Source: VAZQ01 sp963771845
GTDB lineage: Bacteria > Pseudomonadota > Alphaproteobacteria > Rhizobiales > Xanthobacteraceae
Direction: 5' to 3'
NCBI GenBank assembly: GCA_963771845.1
Contig: CAVYVC010000015.1
Coordinates: 1 to 64,000, forward strand
Length of the DNA: 64,000 bases
Made by a program: the position numbers and the translations under genes. The notes below the pieces were generated by a model. That model had not been told where the DNA came from. It saw nothing but the letters and a program-made list of their open reading frames with translations, and ran no database searches. Shown here piece by piece: positions 35,544 through 44,706 of the stretch (position 1 is the stretch's first letter; each line of letters starts with the position of its first letter).

Positions 35544-35638
35544 ATACTTACTCAGTAAGGTAATTTCAACAAGGTGGGGTCCTCGTCTGAAACACAATGC
35601 AAAGGGGGGGTGTCATGGTAAAAAGTTTTGCTATACCT

Positions 35639-36445
35639 CTATGCCTTGAGAACCCGAAAATCGGCAGGGCTTATGATGCGGAAGTTGTCAGTGACCGAAT
35701 CGCAGAGGATCGCCCAGTTTTTCGGTACCTCCTCGCGCAGGAAATGTAGAACGGCTCGGCAGAAGTCATTGTAGGTCGCATAGCAGCGGTTGTGGGTCAC
35801 GTGTCGATGCATCAATCCCCACAAACGCTCGATCGAATCAAGGTGCGGGCAGTAGCTCGGAATGTAATGAACCCTGATCCGGCACCCCGGTCTTGCCAGC
35901 CATTCCTGAACGAGCAGGGCATGGTGGTACCTGGCATTGTCGACAAAGACGTGAATGAGCCTCTTCGTGGGATACATCAACGAGATCGCCATCAAGAGTG
36001 CGATCGTGCTCAAGGCATCAATCGTCGTCGCTTCGATCATGCGGGTTGCACCCGTTTCCAGATCGATGGCGCCGTGAATGTTCAGCCGCTGCCGCCCGCT
36101 GGTCTGTTCAAGCGCAACCTTTGCGTCCTTTGGTGCCCAACAGCCCGCCGGTCGCGCCTCGTGCGTTGGATGCACGGCATCGGCAAACAGCACGGCTTCA
36201 TCATCGCCGAGATTATTGAGCAGATTTTCATAGTTCGCGATAAAAGCCTGCTGCTGCGCGGGATCAAGCTTGCGCGATATCAGTTTGGGCTTGCAATATT
36301 CCACCTCGATGCGCTGCAAGAGTTTGATCAGGGCGGAACTGGTGTAGCTCACGCCATAGGACTTTTCGATCCACTCCCCCACTATGGTGGTGGTCCGCGG
36401 CAGCGTTTGCGACACCCAGTTTTTCAACGTGTCCTGCTGCGCCAC
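35639..36445 (-). pseudogene. IS630-family transposase, N-terminus lost
   Basis: 268 residues cover the catalytic domain: LFADAVHPTHE (first Asp), FVDNARYHHA (second Asp), and YCPHLDSIERLWGLMHR (Glu). The N-terminal HTH part is out of frame (sequence resembling MIRGGFAPAN precedes in another frame near 36446-36485). The only in-frame start is a GTG inside the protein. The C-terminus is complete. Not the same subgroup as the IS630 fragment at 32086-32388. Confidence 0.85.
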
Positions 36446-36555
36446 CGTCAGTTCGCAGGCGCAAAGCCACCGCGAATCATGTCCCCAACTAGAATCGCGT
36501 TCTCACGCCCCGGCAAGCCGTTTTTCGCCAATGAATGAAATCGGGGTATACTAAG

Positions 36556-37045
36556 ATGCAAGAGTCGATGCAGGAGCAGCGAGAGGCGCAACTACAGCCA
36601 TTGTATCTCAAGACAGTAACGTTGGTGGAACGCCTGCATCGGCGGCTCCTCGATGTGATAAAAGACGAATTTGATCGCCGAAATCATATCGATATAACCA
36701 GTACAGGCGTATTTGCTCTACAACGTTGGTGAACAAGAGATTACGGCCGGAGAGCTGCGCACGCGCGGGTATTGTTTCGGCTCGAACGTTTCTTATAACC
36801 TGAAGAGGCTTGTTGAATCGGGACACCTCGACTACCAGCGTTCGCTTGTCGATCGACGTTCGGTTCACATTAGGCTGACCAGTAAAGGTCGTGAGGTGCG
36901 CGACGTCGTGGCCGCGCTTTATCACAGGCACGTAAATACGGTGGAGCAGGCAGGGGGCATCGACTGCGACGAGTTCGTGACAATGACCAAATCGCTCCAC
37001 CGTCTGGAACGCTTCTGGACTGATCAAATCCTGTACCGCCTGTAA
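36556..37045 (+). pseudogene. ldtR: MarR-family regulator, LdtR-like, frameshifted
   Basis: The frame from ATG 36556 gives QLQPLYLKTVTLVERLHRRL and LDVIKDEFDRRNHIDIT. After a one-base shift at about 36700 it continues YLLYNVGEQEITAGELRTRG, SNVSYNLKRLVESGHLDYQR and DRRSVHIRLT to ERFWTDQILYRL. The reassembled protein (about 163 residues) matches LdtR of Rhizobiales, a MarR regulator of L,D-transpeptidase and cell-wall or stress genes. The winged-helix recognition region is in the second frame, so without frameshifting no functional regulator is made. An IS630 element begins 8 bp after its stop. Confidence 0.8.
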
Positions 37046-37090
37046 TCACCTAGTACCTCTGCACAGAGGTTTTGACTGGTTGATTTTCGG

Positions 37091-37390
37091 TCATTTTAGG
37101 ATGGGCAGATTTTCCGGGGCAACAAGTAGCTCGATGCTTCGGGCGACGCCGGGTTGGCGTCGGATAAAGCCAGCTCGCTCGATGGTGAGGACCATCTGGT
37201 GAACTGAAGGTGGGCTGACGTGGAAGTGGCGCTGCATGTCGGCCTCGGCAGGCGGTCGTCGGAACATGCGCGAGTAGGCGTAGATGAAGGCCAGATACTG
37301 GCCTTGCTTTTCGGTGAAGCCTTGCCCTCTGGAACGACGCGCAGCGCCTGATTTTTGATTCATAGGTCGATTCGTCTGGGGCTCCGACAA
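37091..37390 (-). CDS. LexA-like winged-helix protein carried by the IS630 element
   Basis: 99 residues. After a basic N-terminus, GFTEKQGQYLAFIYAYSRMF and RRPPAEADMQRHFHVSPPSV then MVLTIERAGFIRRQPGVARS form the LexA-type DNA-binding domain (T-x-x-Q..Y..F...G..PS..E......S...V...L..L...G.I). No dimerisation or protease domain. Divergent from the transposase, so it may regulate it or assist its binding. Its start lies 11 bp from the transposase start. Confidence 0.8.
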   Translation of the reverse strand: MSEPQTNRPMNQKSGAARRSRGQGFTEKQGQYLAFIYAYSRMFRRPPAEADMQRHFHVSPPSVHQMVLTIERAGFIRRQPGVARSIELLVAPENLPILK

Positions 37391-37400
37391 GGAGACCGAG

Positions 37401-38522
37401 ATGAATGTACTTTATCATGTCGAACTGAGCCAAGCCGAACGCGGCGAGCTCACCACGATGTTGAGTAAAGGCAAGCGAGCGGCCCGCAAGCTCAAGCGCG
37501 CCCAAATATTGCTGGCGGCAGACGCCGGCAGCACCGACGAGGAGATTGCCCGCGCCGTGGCGGTGGGCGGCTCCACCGTGTACCGGACCAAGCGGCGCTT
37601 CGTGGAAGGCAATCTGGAACGGGCGCTGAGCGAGGACCCGCGGCCTGGGGCGGAGCGCAAGCTCACGGGCAAGGAGGAAGCCCTGCTCGTGGCAACCGCC
37701 TGTGCAAACCCGCCTGCGGGCCGCGCCCGCTGGACGCTGGAACTGCTGGCCGACGCCATGGTCAAGCTCACCGAGCACGAGAGCCTGTCGCACGAGACGG
37801 TGCGCCGGCGGCTGGCCGAAAACGGCCTCAAGCCGTGGCGCAAGGACATGTGGTGCATTCCCAAGGTCGACGGCGAATATGTCGCCCGCACGGAAGATGT
37901 GCTCGACCTCTATGCCGAAGCGCCCGATCCCACGCGGCCGGTGGTCTGTTTCGACGAGAGCCCGGTCCAGCTCATCGGCGAGGCGCGCCAGCCGAGCCCG
38001 GCCGAGCCGGGCCAACTCGAACGCTACGATTACGAGTATCGCCGCAACGGCACCGTCAATCTCTTCGTCTGCATCGACGTCCACCGGCCGTGGCGCAAAG
38101 TCAAAGTCACCGAGCGGCGCGCAGCCGAAGACTACGCCCAATGCATGCGCGAACTCACCGATGTCCATTATCCCGACGCCGAGTGCATACGGGTCGTCCA
38201 GGATAACCTGTCGACCCACTCGCCCGGCGCCCTCTACGAGACCTTTGCGCCTGCCGAAGCTCGGCGCATCTTGCGCCGCTTGGAGTTCCACTACACCCCC
38301 AAGCATGCCAGCTGGCTCAACATGGTCGAGATCGAGATCGGCGTGCTGTGCGGTCAGTGCCTCGACCGCAGAATCGACGACTCGAAACGCCTCGTCAGCG
38401 AAATCGCCGCGTGGGAACGACAGCGAAACGCCGCTGCCGCCCGCATCAAATGGATGTTCACAACCGCCAAAGCCCGCGCCAAAATGGGCCGTGCCTATCC
38501 CGACACGTTCAAAGAGTCATAA
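37401..38522 (+). CDS. IS630-family transposase
   Basis: 373 residues, complete. HTH_23/HTH_29 part (GSTDEEIARAVAVGGSTVYR), linker and second HTH (SHETVRRRLAENGLKPWRKD), then the DDE core: VVCFDESPVQLIGE (first Asp), VVQDNLSTHSPGALYETF (second Asp) and YTPKHASWLNMVEIEIGVL (Glu). ATG 37401 has a GGAGAC box. Transposes into TA sites. Confidence 0.95.
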   Translation: MNVLYHVELSQAERGELTTMLSKGKRAARKLKRAQILLAADAGSTDEEIARAVAVGGSTVYRTKRRFVEGNLERALSEDPRPGAERKLTGKEEALLVATACANPPAGRARWTLELLADAMVKLTEHESLSHETVRRRLAENGLKPWRKDMWCIPKVDGEYVARTEDVLDLYAEAPDPTRPVVCFDESPVQLIGEARQPSPAEPGQLERYDYEYRRNGTVNLFVCIDVHRPWRKVKVTERRAAEDYAQCMRELTDVHYPDAECIRVVQDNLSTHSPGALYETFAPAEARRILRRLEFHYTPKHASWLNMVEIEIGVLCGQCLDRRIDDSKRLVSEIAAWERQRNAAAARIKWMFTTAKARAKMGRAYPDTFKES

Positions 38523-38541
38523 TCACTGTGCAGAGGTACTA

Positions 38542-39378
38542 GGGTCTGTACCTAATTAGCGCGCTCTGATTCTCTCCGTGCTGAGCGATTCGGCATGGGA
38601 GGCTTTGATGCGCGCAGGGTTATTTTGGCTAAATGACGGGCAGTGGGTATGCATCGCACCGCACTTGCCGATGAACCTGACCGGTCCGGAGCGAGATGAC
38701 GATCGGCGGATCATTAGCGGCATCATCCATATGCTCCAGTGTGGTGCCCGCTGGCGCGATTGTCCGCCCGAGTATGGTCCCTACACGACCGTCTACAATC
38801 GCTTCAACCGCTGGTCCAAACGGGGACGGTGGGGGACGATTTTCGAAGCCTTGGCCAATTGCGGTAAGCACAGCATAACCTTGTCAATCGACTCCACCTC
38901 GATCAAGGCGCATCGTTCGGCGAGCGGCGGAAAAGGGGGGAGCACGAACAGGCGATCGGCCGCTCGCGTGGCGGACGCACCACGAAAATCCACGCGCTGA
39001 GTGATCCTGACTGCAGACCGTGCGCATTTCATCTCACTCCCGGCCAAGACGCAGATATTGCCGCTGCGCCGGCGCTTCTTGCGCTTGCTCCGCCGATGTC
39101 TTCGCTCATCGCCGATAAGGGGTATGACGGCGACGAGTTTCGCGCCGACATCGTCAAGCGCGGCGCAAAACCTGTGATCCCAAACAAGTCCAACAGAATA
39201 GCTCTCCACCGTTTCAACAAGCGCGCATACAAGGGGCGCAATGTCATCGAGCGCTGCTTCTGTCGGCTGAAAGACTTCAGGCGCATCGCCACCCGCTATG
39301 ATAAGCTTGCCCGCAACTTCCTCGCCGCCGTCCAGCTCGCTGCTATCGTGGCCTACTGGATCAATTGAGTCTGGACCC
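38542..39378 (+). mobile_element. complete IS5-family (IS427-type) element
   Basis: 837 bp with ends GGGTCTGTACC (left) and GGGTCCAGACTC (right, reversed), flanked by TA at 38540-38541 and 39379-39380. Second of three abutting elements; it shares the left TA with the IS630 element and the right TA with the IS1182 element. Confidence 0.85.
38578..39368 (+). CDS. IS5-family transposase in two overlapping frames
   Basis: Frame 1 (38578-39000) encodes the DUF4096 domain (WVCIAPHLPMN, IISGIIHMLQCGARWRDCPP) and DSTSIKAHRSASGGKGG. The protein continues from the GGAAAAGGGGGG run near 38930 in another frame: KIHALSDPDCRPCAF, LIADKGYDGDEF (second Asp) and GRNVIERCFCRLKDFRR (Glu) to 39368. IS427-group elements express their transposase by programmed frameshifting at such a run, so the gene is probably intact. 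Confidence 0.88.
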
Positions 39379-39380
39379 TA

Positions 39381-40948
39381 GGAGCCTGTCCGAGTAATAG
39401 GCAGATTTTGCTGGCGAAAGAAGGGCGAGTCAGATTCTGTCTGTGCGCATGAGCAAGACATTTCGCGCTTGGAAGATCGATCAGCCGCTGTTTCTGCCGC
39501 CGACGGTGCAGGACTTTGTGGCCAAGGACCATCTCGCCCGCTTTGTGCTGAGCTTGGTGAGAGACGACGTCGACCTTGCCGAGATCACTGGTACCTATGG
39601 CAGCGAGCGGGGCCAGCCGCCGTTTGATCCCACCATGATGACGACGCTGCTGCTGTATTCCTACTGCTGCGGCATCTACTCCTCGCGCCGGATCGCCAAG
39701 GCGTGTCGCGAGCGGGTGGATTTCATGAGCATTGTGGGGCTCGATGCGCCGGATTTTCGCACCATCTCGGATTTCCGTAAGCGGCACTTGAAGGCGCTTG
39801 GCGGACTGTTCGGGCAAATCCTGCATCTGTGCGAGACGGCCGGCCTTGTGAAGCTCGGGCATGTGGCGCTCGATGGAACCAAAATCAAAGCCAACGCGTC
39901 GAAGCACAAGGCGATGAGCTACGAGCGCATGGAGAATCGCGCGTCGGAATTGGAAGCCGAGGTCGCCAAGTGGCTCAGGACGGCTGAGGCGGCGGACGCC
40001 GAGGAGGACAAGCTGTACGGCCGCGATAAGATCGGCGACGAGATGCCGGATTGGATCGCCGACAAGAAGCTGCGTGCCGAGAGGATCCGCGCGGCCAAGG
40101 CCGAACTGGAGGCGGAGGCGAAGGCGGCTGCCGAGGCCAAGCTCAAGGCCGAAGTCGAGGCGGCAGAGAAGCGAGAGGCCGAGGGGCGCCGCAAACCCGG
40201 GCGGCAAGCGGCTGCGCCCTCCACCGAGCCGGATGCCAAAGCCCAGAAGAACTTCACCGATCCGCAGAGCCGGATCATGAAGAGCAAGGACGGGTTCGTG
40301 CAGGCCTACAACGCCCAGGCCGCCGTCGACGCAGAAGCGCAGATCATCGTGGCGCAGGACGTGACGCAGTGCGCGGTCGATTGCGCCCAGTTGGTGCCGA
40401 TGACTGATGCGATCGAGACCAACCTCGGCCGCAAGCCCGACCAGCTATCGGCGGATGCCGGCTACTGCTCAGAGGCCAATCTCGAAGCGTTGGAGAAGCG
40501 CAACATCGATGCCTACGTGGCGACCGGCCGGGCCAGGGACGCTGTCGCCGGCACCGTCAAAGGCGAGGCCGCCGCCGCATTGCCCGCCGGCTCCGAGGAG
40601 GCCGCACCGTCACGCGTTGAGGCGATGCGCGCCAAGATCAAGGCCGGCGGCCACGAAAGCCCCTACCGGCTGCGCAAGCAACTCCCCGAGCCGGTGTTCG
40701 GGCAGATCAAACAGGCCCGCGGCTTCCGCCAGTTTCTGCTACGCGGCTTCGAGAAGGTGCGCGCTGAGTGGGCGATCATCTGCACCGTCCACAATCTTCT
40801 GAAACTGGCCCACAGGCGGAGTCTATCTGCAGCGTCGCCGACACCCGCTTGAGCAGGATAACGGGCGTGACAGAGCCAAGTCACGCCCTCGCCAATCAAC
40901 TCAGGTCTGGGCTACGTCTCCCAAACCACGATAATCTGGACAGGCTCC
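39381..40948 (+). mobile_element. complete IS1182-family element
   Basis: 1568 bp with inverted ends GGAGCCTGTCC (left, 39381) and its complement GGACAGGCTCC (ending 40948). Flanked by TA at 39379-39380 and 40949-40950 (CTAG in context). Third of the three abutting elements. Confidence 0.88.
39449..40852 (+). CDS. IS1182-family transposase
   Basis: About 467 residues from ATG 39449. N-terminal DUF772 domain (FDPTMMTTLLLYSYCCGIYS, IAKACRERVDFMSIVGLDAP), first Asp in HVALDGTKIKANASKHKAMS, and a long charged coiled-coil insert (KAELEAEAKAAAEAKLKAEV). Then DPQSRIMKSKDGFVQAYNAQ and LSADAGYCSEANL (second Asp), and the C-terminal FGQIKQARGFRQFLLRG. Full length and apparently intact. A GTG at 39443 is an alternative start. 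Confidence 0.93.
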   Translation: MSKTFRAWKIDQPLFLPPTVQDFVAKDHLARFVLSLVRDDVDLAEITGTYGSERGQPPFDPTMMTTLLLYSYCCGIYSSRRIAKACRERVDFMSIVGLDAPDFRTISDFRKRHLKALGGLFGQILHLCETAGLVKLGHVALDGTKIKANASKHKAMSYERMENRASELEAEVAKWLRTAEAADAEEDKLYGRDKIGDEMPDWIADKKLRAERIRAAKAELEAEAKAAAEAKLKAEVEAAEKREAEGRRKPGRQAAAPSTEPDAKAQKNFTDPQSRIMKSKDGFVQAYNAQAAVDAEAQIIVAQDVTQCAVDCAQLVPMTDAIETNLGRKPDQLSADAGYCSEANLEALEKRNIDAYVATGRARDAVAGTVKGEAAAALPAGSEEAAPSRVEAMRAKIKAGGHESPYRLRKQLPEPVFGQIKQARGFRQFLLRGFEKVRAEWAIICTVHNLLKLAHRRSLSAASPTPA

Positions 40949-41129
40949 TAGGTCTAGGTCGGGGAAGGTCTTGGCCTCGGTTGATTTGGGCCGGCCCGGC
41001 CAAGGAAACGGTGGGGCCGCGCCGGCTCGAACGGCCTCGATCAGGTGCAGCCCGCTATGGTCGAGGTCCTCCTAGGCACTTGCAAAGCTAACGTAACCTT
41101 CTGCCGTCGCAGCCGAAAACAGCATCGCA

Positions 41130-41159
41130 GAGCCCGCGCCGAGAGGCGAGCGCGGGCTC
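41130..41159. repeat. perfect 10-bp-stem hairpin
   Basis: GAGCCCGCGC - 10-base loop - GCGCGGGCTC. No T run on the plus strand; role unknown. Confidence 0.6.
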
Positions 41160-41585
41160 GTCCTGCTCCCATCTCGCTGGCCGCACACCCATAACCCCCA
41201 TTGGGCTATTGGCCTGCGCGGCGCGCGATAGGCCCCTGCCATCTCAGCATTATTCAGTGGCCAGCCGTAGCGACCCGACTGGCGGTCTTGCAAAACGGCC
41301 GGATGGGGGCGACGACGCGATCTCACCCGGGTGCTAGTTGCTTGAAAGCCGCGCGTGCCGCGCGGGATGAGGCATAGATGTTCAGCTCAATAACACGGCA
41401 AGCGTGCTAGCAACATGTTTGGTGCCCTTGAGCCGATTATTACCAGCGCAGTTGAGCAGGACCTTCCTGCTACGGTCCCGAGCTTCCAAGACAAGGCGCC
41501 TCATATCGTTATCGCGCAATCTAACCGAATCGTGCTATTCGCAGTTTCGGTCATCGCGCGATTCGTCCTTGCGCGATTGTCAAGT

Positions 41586-41622
41586 CGTCCCGACCGCTGT
41601 TACCAACGCGGCGGTCGGGGCG
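41586..41622. repeat. hairpin with 12-bp near-perfect stem
   Basis: CGTCCCGACCGC at 41586-41597 pairs with GCGGTCGGGGCG at 41611-41622 (one G-T pair); 13-base loop. Intergenic, role unknown. Confidence 0.55.
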
Positions 41623-41647
41623 CATTACGCGATATTACGTGTCTGAC

Positions 41648-41863
41648 TCACGCACCTTTATCCTTTACCGCCTTTACACCGATTCGGATTTGTCCAGCTC
41701 CCATCGCGGCCGCCAAAGCAATGCCCGTTATTGCATGCGGAGTTTGCTCGGCGCGAACTGAGTCAGTACTGATTGGCCGCGGTTGCGTAAGGACAGCAGT
41801 CCTGGATGTTCGCACGGCGCGCAAAACGGCCCTTTCGATATCATCCCAGCTCAGACAGCTCAC
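41648..41863 (-). CDS. weakly supported small hypothetical protein
   Basis: 71 residues from a GTG (MSCLSWDDIERAVLRAVRTS...), ending in a small-residue hydrophobic segment (AITGIALAAAMGAGQIRIGV). GGTGGAG lies just upstream. No family recognised. Confidence 0.3.
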   Translation of the reverse strand: MSCLSWDDIERAVLRAVRTSRTAVLTQPRPISTDSVRAEQTPHAITGIALAAAMGAGQIRIGVKAVKDKGA

Positions 41864-42069
41864 TCCACCATGTCGTTACCGTCCGCTCTCGGTCGCCTAA
41901 TTTAATTTAGCAACCTCGGCCGTCAAGCCGGAAAAGGCGCCAGAGAGAATCCGTTATGGGCTCGACGTAAAGGTGGCAAGCTCGGGTATTGATGGCGTTT
42001 ACTGTTAATTAGCCTTTTGAATTCAAAGTCTCCATTGTTCATTGTTCTGTAGCGTCCGGAGTTGTTCGG

Positions 42070-42107
42070 AAGCCCCAGCCGGCCGCGAACGGCTGGGGCT
42101 TCTCTTC
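42070..42107 (+). terminator. terminator-like hairpin
   Basis: AAGCCCCAGCCG (42070-42081) pairs perfectly with CGGCTGGGGCTT (42090-42101), an 8-base loop between, followed by CTCTT. No plus-strand gene obviously feeds it, so it could end a decayed transcript. Confidence 0.6.
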
Positions 42108-42229
42108 CTGTGTATCGTCGTCCGACGGCTGGGATAAGTCGACCTCTTGCAGGCCTAGAAAGCTGGTGCAAAGCATGGTTCGCAGCCTGACACACAGGAG
42201 TTTCAGCTGCGGTGCGACTGAGCCCGCAG

Positions 42230-42649
42230 ATGCCGCAAAAACTTTTATTTGAATTGGATGGCGTACGCGTCACATCTGCAATCGTAAAGGTTGGGGCGAC
42301 CTCCTATCAAGTGGCTAACATAGGAGGCGTACGCGTCGCGCAATTCAGACGATGTAATCGCGGCTCCGTTCTGACCTTCCTTTTAGGAGCAGGATTGCTC
42401 GCTACTTCAGCCATTCGCGATGGAACGCTACCTCAAACAGAATTTTCTTTTACCGAACTTGGTACTGCTACTATCATCCTGGCATTTGCCTTACAGTTCA
42501 TCTGGCCTAGAAGGACGTTCGGGCTAATGTTGAAGATATCCAGCAGCGAAGTCAGAGTTCTCACATCGCTTAAGGCCAAATTTGTTTCCGACGTGAAGCA
42601 AGCGATTGAAGGGGCCTTTATCATTCGCGCCCAGTTATCTTCGCAGTAG
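42230..42649 (+). CDS. DUF6232-like membrane protein
   Basis: About 139 residues. The N-terminal part is LLFELDGVRVTSAIVKVGAT and SYQVANIGGVRVAQF, the strand pattern of DUF6232 (a short stretch deciding whether a field is shown in standard units, function unknown). Two membrane helices follow (LTFLLGAGLLATSAI and TATIILAFALQFIWP), then a soluble tail (LKISSSEVRVLTSLKAKFVS). Start could also be the GTG at 42212. No operon partner. Confidence 0.65.
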   Translation: MPQKLLFELDGVRVTSAIVKVGATSYQVANIGGVRVAQFRRCNRGSVLTFLLGAGLLATSAIRDGTLPQTEFSFTELGTATIILAFALQFIWPRRTFGLMLKISSSEVRVLTSLKAKFVSDVKQAIEGAFIIRAQLSSQ

Positions 42650-42886
42650 ATCCAGTGCACGCACAATGACGGGTGTTGGCGGTTGCTTTGAACTGGATCT
42701 TCATCGTCTCTTGTATAATAGCTGCAACAGCCATAAACTTGCAGACTTGGTGATTAGCGCAATTGCTCCGAATGTTCGAATGTTTTGAGCATCACGCAAT
42801 CACATTGACCGGCCTCATGTGGAACCGCCCGACCTCCATTGGTATAGTGTATTCCCAACCAACCTGCCGACGCTGTCTGGCGCGTA

Positions 42887-43117
42887 TCAATGTGGTGATC
42901 GGCAATAGCGCGCGGATAGCCGAAGCTGCTGCATGACCTCAGCAAATCGATCAAAGTCGGTTAGACGTGACTCAGCTACAAAATTGGAAACAGAGCCACA
43001 GCTCTCGCACACAAGCTCTGTGTTGGTTCGAAACCAACTGAACGGTTTTCTATGTTGCTGTCCACACCAGACGCAGATCACCTCAATCGGGGCGTCATCA
43101 TGTAGAGGCTTATGCAT
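42887..43117 (-). CDS. small zinc-ribbon-like protein
   Basis: 76 residues with two CxxC pairs (VICVWCGQQH and LVCESCGSVS) 22 residues apart, consistent with a zinc ribbon. KPFSWFRTNTEL lies between them and a helical tail (DFDRFAEVMQQLRL) follows. Probably a zinc-binding structural or regulatory protein; no family name can be given. Start ATG 43117. Confidence 0.6.
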   Translation of the reverse strand: MHKPLHDDAPIEVICVWCGQQHRKPFSWFRTNTELVCESCGSVSNFVAESRLTDFDRFAEVMQQLRLSARYCRSPH

Positions 43118-43343
43118 CGCAGATCCAGAAGGCTAGTGATTCGTGAGACGAAGTTTAGCGCAGGACTGCGGTCCATAGCCGGTGAATATCTATTGTCCCC
43201 AAGTTTATGCCAGACAAAGCTTGCGCTAACTCCGCGTTCGCTTGCTCGGCTGGCTGTCGCCCCTTCCCGGGACCAAGTTGGGTTCGGTTAAAAAACCAGT
43301 AACAATATGAGGTTACCGTCGAATGGGTCCAGGCGGTGTACAG

Positions 43344-43649
43344 ATGCTGATTCGGTTTATCAGAACTGCGCTAACGTTGCTCCTTGCAACGACCGGCCTT
43401 TCCCAGATAGTTGCCTCGCAAGAGGCTTGGGACGCTGCGATCGGGCAGCATTCTGAGGATGGAAGCATTAACATCGATGCGGCCAGCACGCAGGGGTCAC
43501 CCAATGCTGCCAAACCAATCCCGAACCTAAGTTCGAGCAACCAGGCACTAACTTTCCAGCGTAATGCTCGTTTCTATTCCTGGCGGGGTAGGTGCTATAC
43601 GCAGGATCGTGATGAGAATTGGTACGAGCTTGATGGTCGTTTGTGCTGA
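43344..43649 (+). CDS. secreted small hypothetical protein
   Basis: About 101 residues from ATG 43344 (MLIRFIRTALTLLLATTGLS). Signal peptide to about residue 24, a low-complexity polar middle, then NARFYSWRGRCYTQDRDENW and YELDGRLC with two cysteines that could pair in the periplasm. Function unknown. Confidence 0.55.
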   Translation: MLIRFIRTALTLLLATTGLSQIVASQEAWDAAIGQHSEDGSINIDAASTQGSPNAAKPIPNLSSSNQALTFQRNARFYSWRGRCYTQDRDENWYELDGRLC

Positions 43650-43963
43650 TGGCCTGTTGTCTCCGGTGTTGACCGGCACGTGGTTGCGATGCTGCTCAGA
43701 TTTTATCCAACCGATTTTGGCGCGCAGCCGAGCAGGGTCAAATCGTCTGGTGACTGGCTGGTTCGAGGATCTGGCAAGATCCCAATGCGACCGGCGACCT
43801 ATGTTTTTGGCGGTGGTGACTTTATGTCCCGATCATGGGTCCTCGAAGTATAAGTAGGCTGGGTCGGCATCAGAATTAGTTGCACCCCTTCGCCGCCCTG
43901 ATTAAAGACTTCAAAAAATAGAGGCAACATAATGGGCACCGATGGTGCAATGTACCAGAGGGA

Positions 43964-44218
43964 CTACTCCTCAAAAGTAGGGCTGGAATCACTCAGTTGA
44001 TCATTGGATATAAGTTTCTGGTTCGCTGGATCAATTGTATCAAATGATGGCCGAAGTCCCCAAATATCAAACTCCCTTGCGGAGTACGACCTGTCGGCGA
44101 AGGGCGCAATCATTGTGATCGCTACCCCAAAGATCATCCCAGTTATGATAAGACCAAGTTCAAGAATTCGGGAGATTACAACTTTACGCACGGAAGTCGC
44201 GCTCCTATGGTCCGACAC
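43964..44218 (-). CDS. small single-span membrane protein
   Basis: 84 residues from a GTG at 44218. One clear membrane helix (LELGLIITGMIFGVAITMIA) after a basic N-terminus, then a polar tail. No family recognised, no strong ribosome site. Confidence 0.45.
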   Translation of the reverse strand: MSDHRSATSVRKVVISRILELGLIITGMIFGVAITMIAPFADRSYSAREFDIWGLRPSFDTIDPANQKLISNDQLSDSSPTFEE

Positions 44219-44323
44219 ACCATAGGCTTAAACTATTTCTGATCGGTGAATGCTTTATGGGACTGGACGCTTCCCCAAGGTCACCGGGGCAGGCCGCCTG
44301 ACCGCATTTATTGTCCTTGTACG

Positions 44324-44449
44324 TTATTTTATTGCAAGCCGGAGGGCCACGACCGCAATCGCGGCCGCTAGGCCGCCGGCTATGAGCGCATACTCAACCG
44401 CAGCGGCGGCCCTGTTATCAGACATGAAACGCTCGATATGCTTGATCAT
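44324..44449 (-). CDS. short Flp-type pilin-like protein
   Basis: 41 residues from ATG 44449 (MIKHIERFMSDNRAAAAVEY...). It shows the Flp/Fap pilin core (A-AVEYALIAGGLAAAIAVVAL with the glutamate after the processing site), but ends early, without the usual polar C-terminal 15-20 residues. AGGA boxes precede the ATG. No tad/cpa assembly genes are nearby. It may be a truncated or stand-alone pilin gene. Confidence 0.6.
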   Translation of the reverse strand: MIKHIERFMSDNRAAAAVEYALIAGGLAAAIAVVALRLAIK

Positions 44450-44610
44450 AGATCCTGTTCCTGCAGATTTCCCGATCCTTTCTGCCTTGGAACCAAGGTA
44501 AGAGGGAACGCTTGCCGATAGCTGAATCCAGCTGATCGATAGCGTCCAGCTTGTCATCGTCCTTAACAAGCCATTGCTGAGGCGGCAGGCGGCTGGCCTA
44601 AACCAAAATG

Positions 44611-44706
44611 GGAGTTCCCCCGGCTCTGCCGGGGAGGCAGCAAAAGTTTGACATATCCGGGGCTCGACTCCCTCGGTCCATCGACGTGACTCCAAACCGT
44701 GAGCGT
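44611..44706 (+). repeat. dispersed hairpin repeat, copy 2
   Basis: GGAGTTCCCCCGGCTCTGCC with hairpin CCCCGGC-TCT-GCCGGGG, then GGCAGCAAAAGTTTGACATA, parallel to 35213-35306. Similarity ends at GTGAGC, right where the IS66 remnant appears to begin (GTAAGCGG), so this copy seems cut by that insertion. Confidence 0.75.

Larger units (their letters stand above)
37053..38539 (+). mobile_element. complete IS630-family element with accessory HTH gene
   Basis: Bounded by inverted repeats GTACCTCTGCACAG (left from 37053; right, reversed, ending 38539) and flanked by TA dinucleotides at 37051-37052 and 38540-38541, as expected for IS630. About 1.49 kb. It carries the transposase and a divergent LexA-like HTH gene. 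First of three abutting elements. Confidence 0.9.
40951..42229. other. 1.3-kb stretch with hairpins but no firm gene
   Basis: Holds two strong hairpins (41130-41159 and 41586-41622) and a terminator-like stem (42070-42107). One weak minus-strand gene candidate lies at 41648-41863. The first 100 bp repeat short CTAG/TAGG motifs. Otherwise nothing recognisable. Confidence 0.4.

Noticed and set aside
41415..41900. A 161-residue plus-strand gene.
   Set aside because: The frame reads through a hairpin and has serine/arginine-rich shadow composition; no support for expression.
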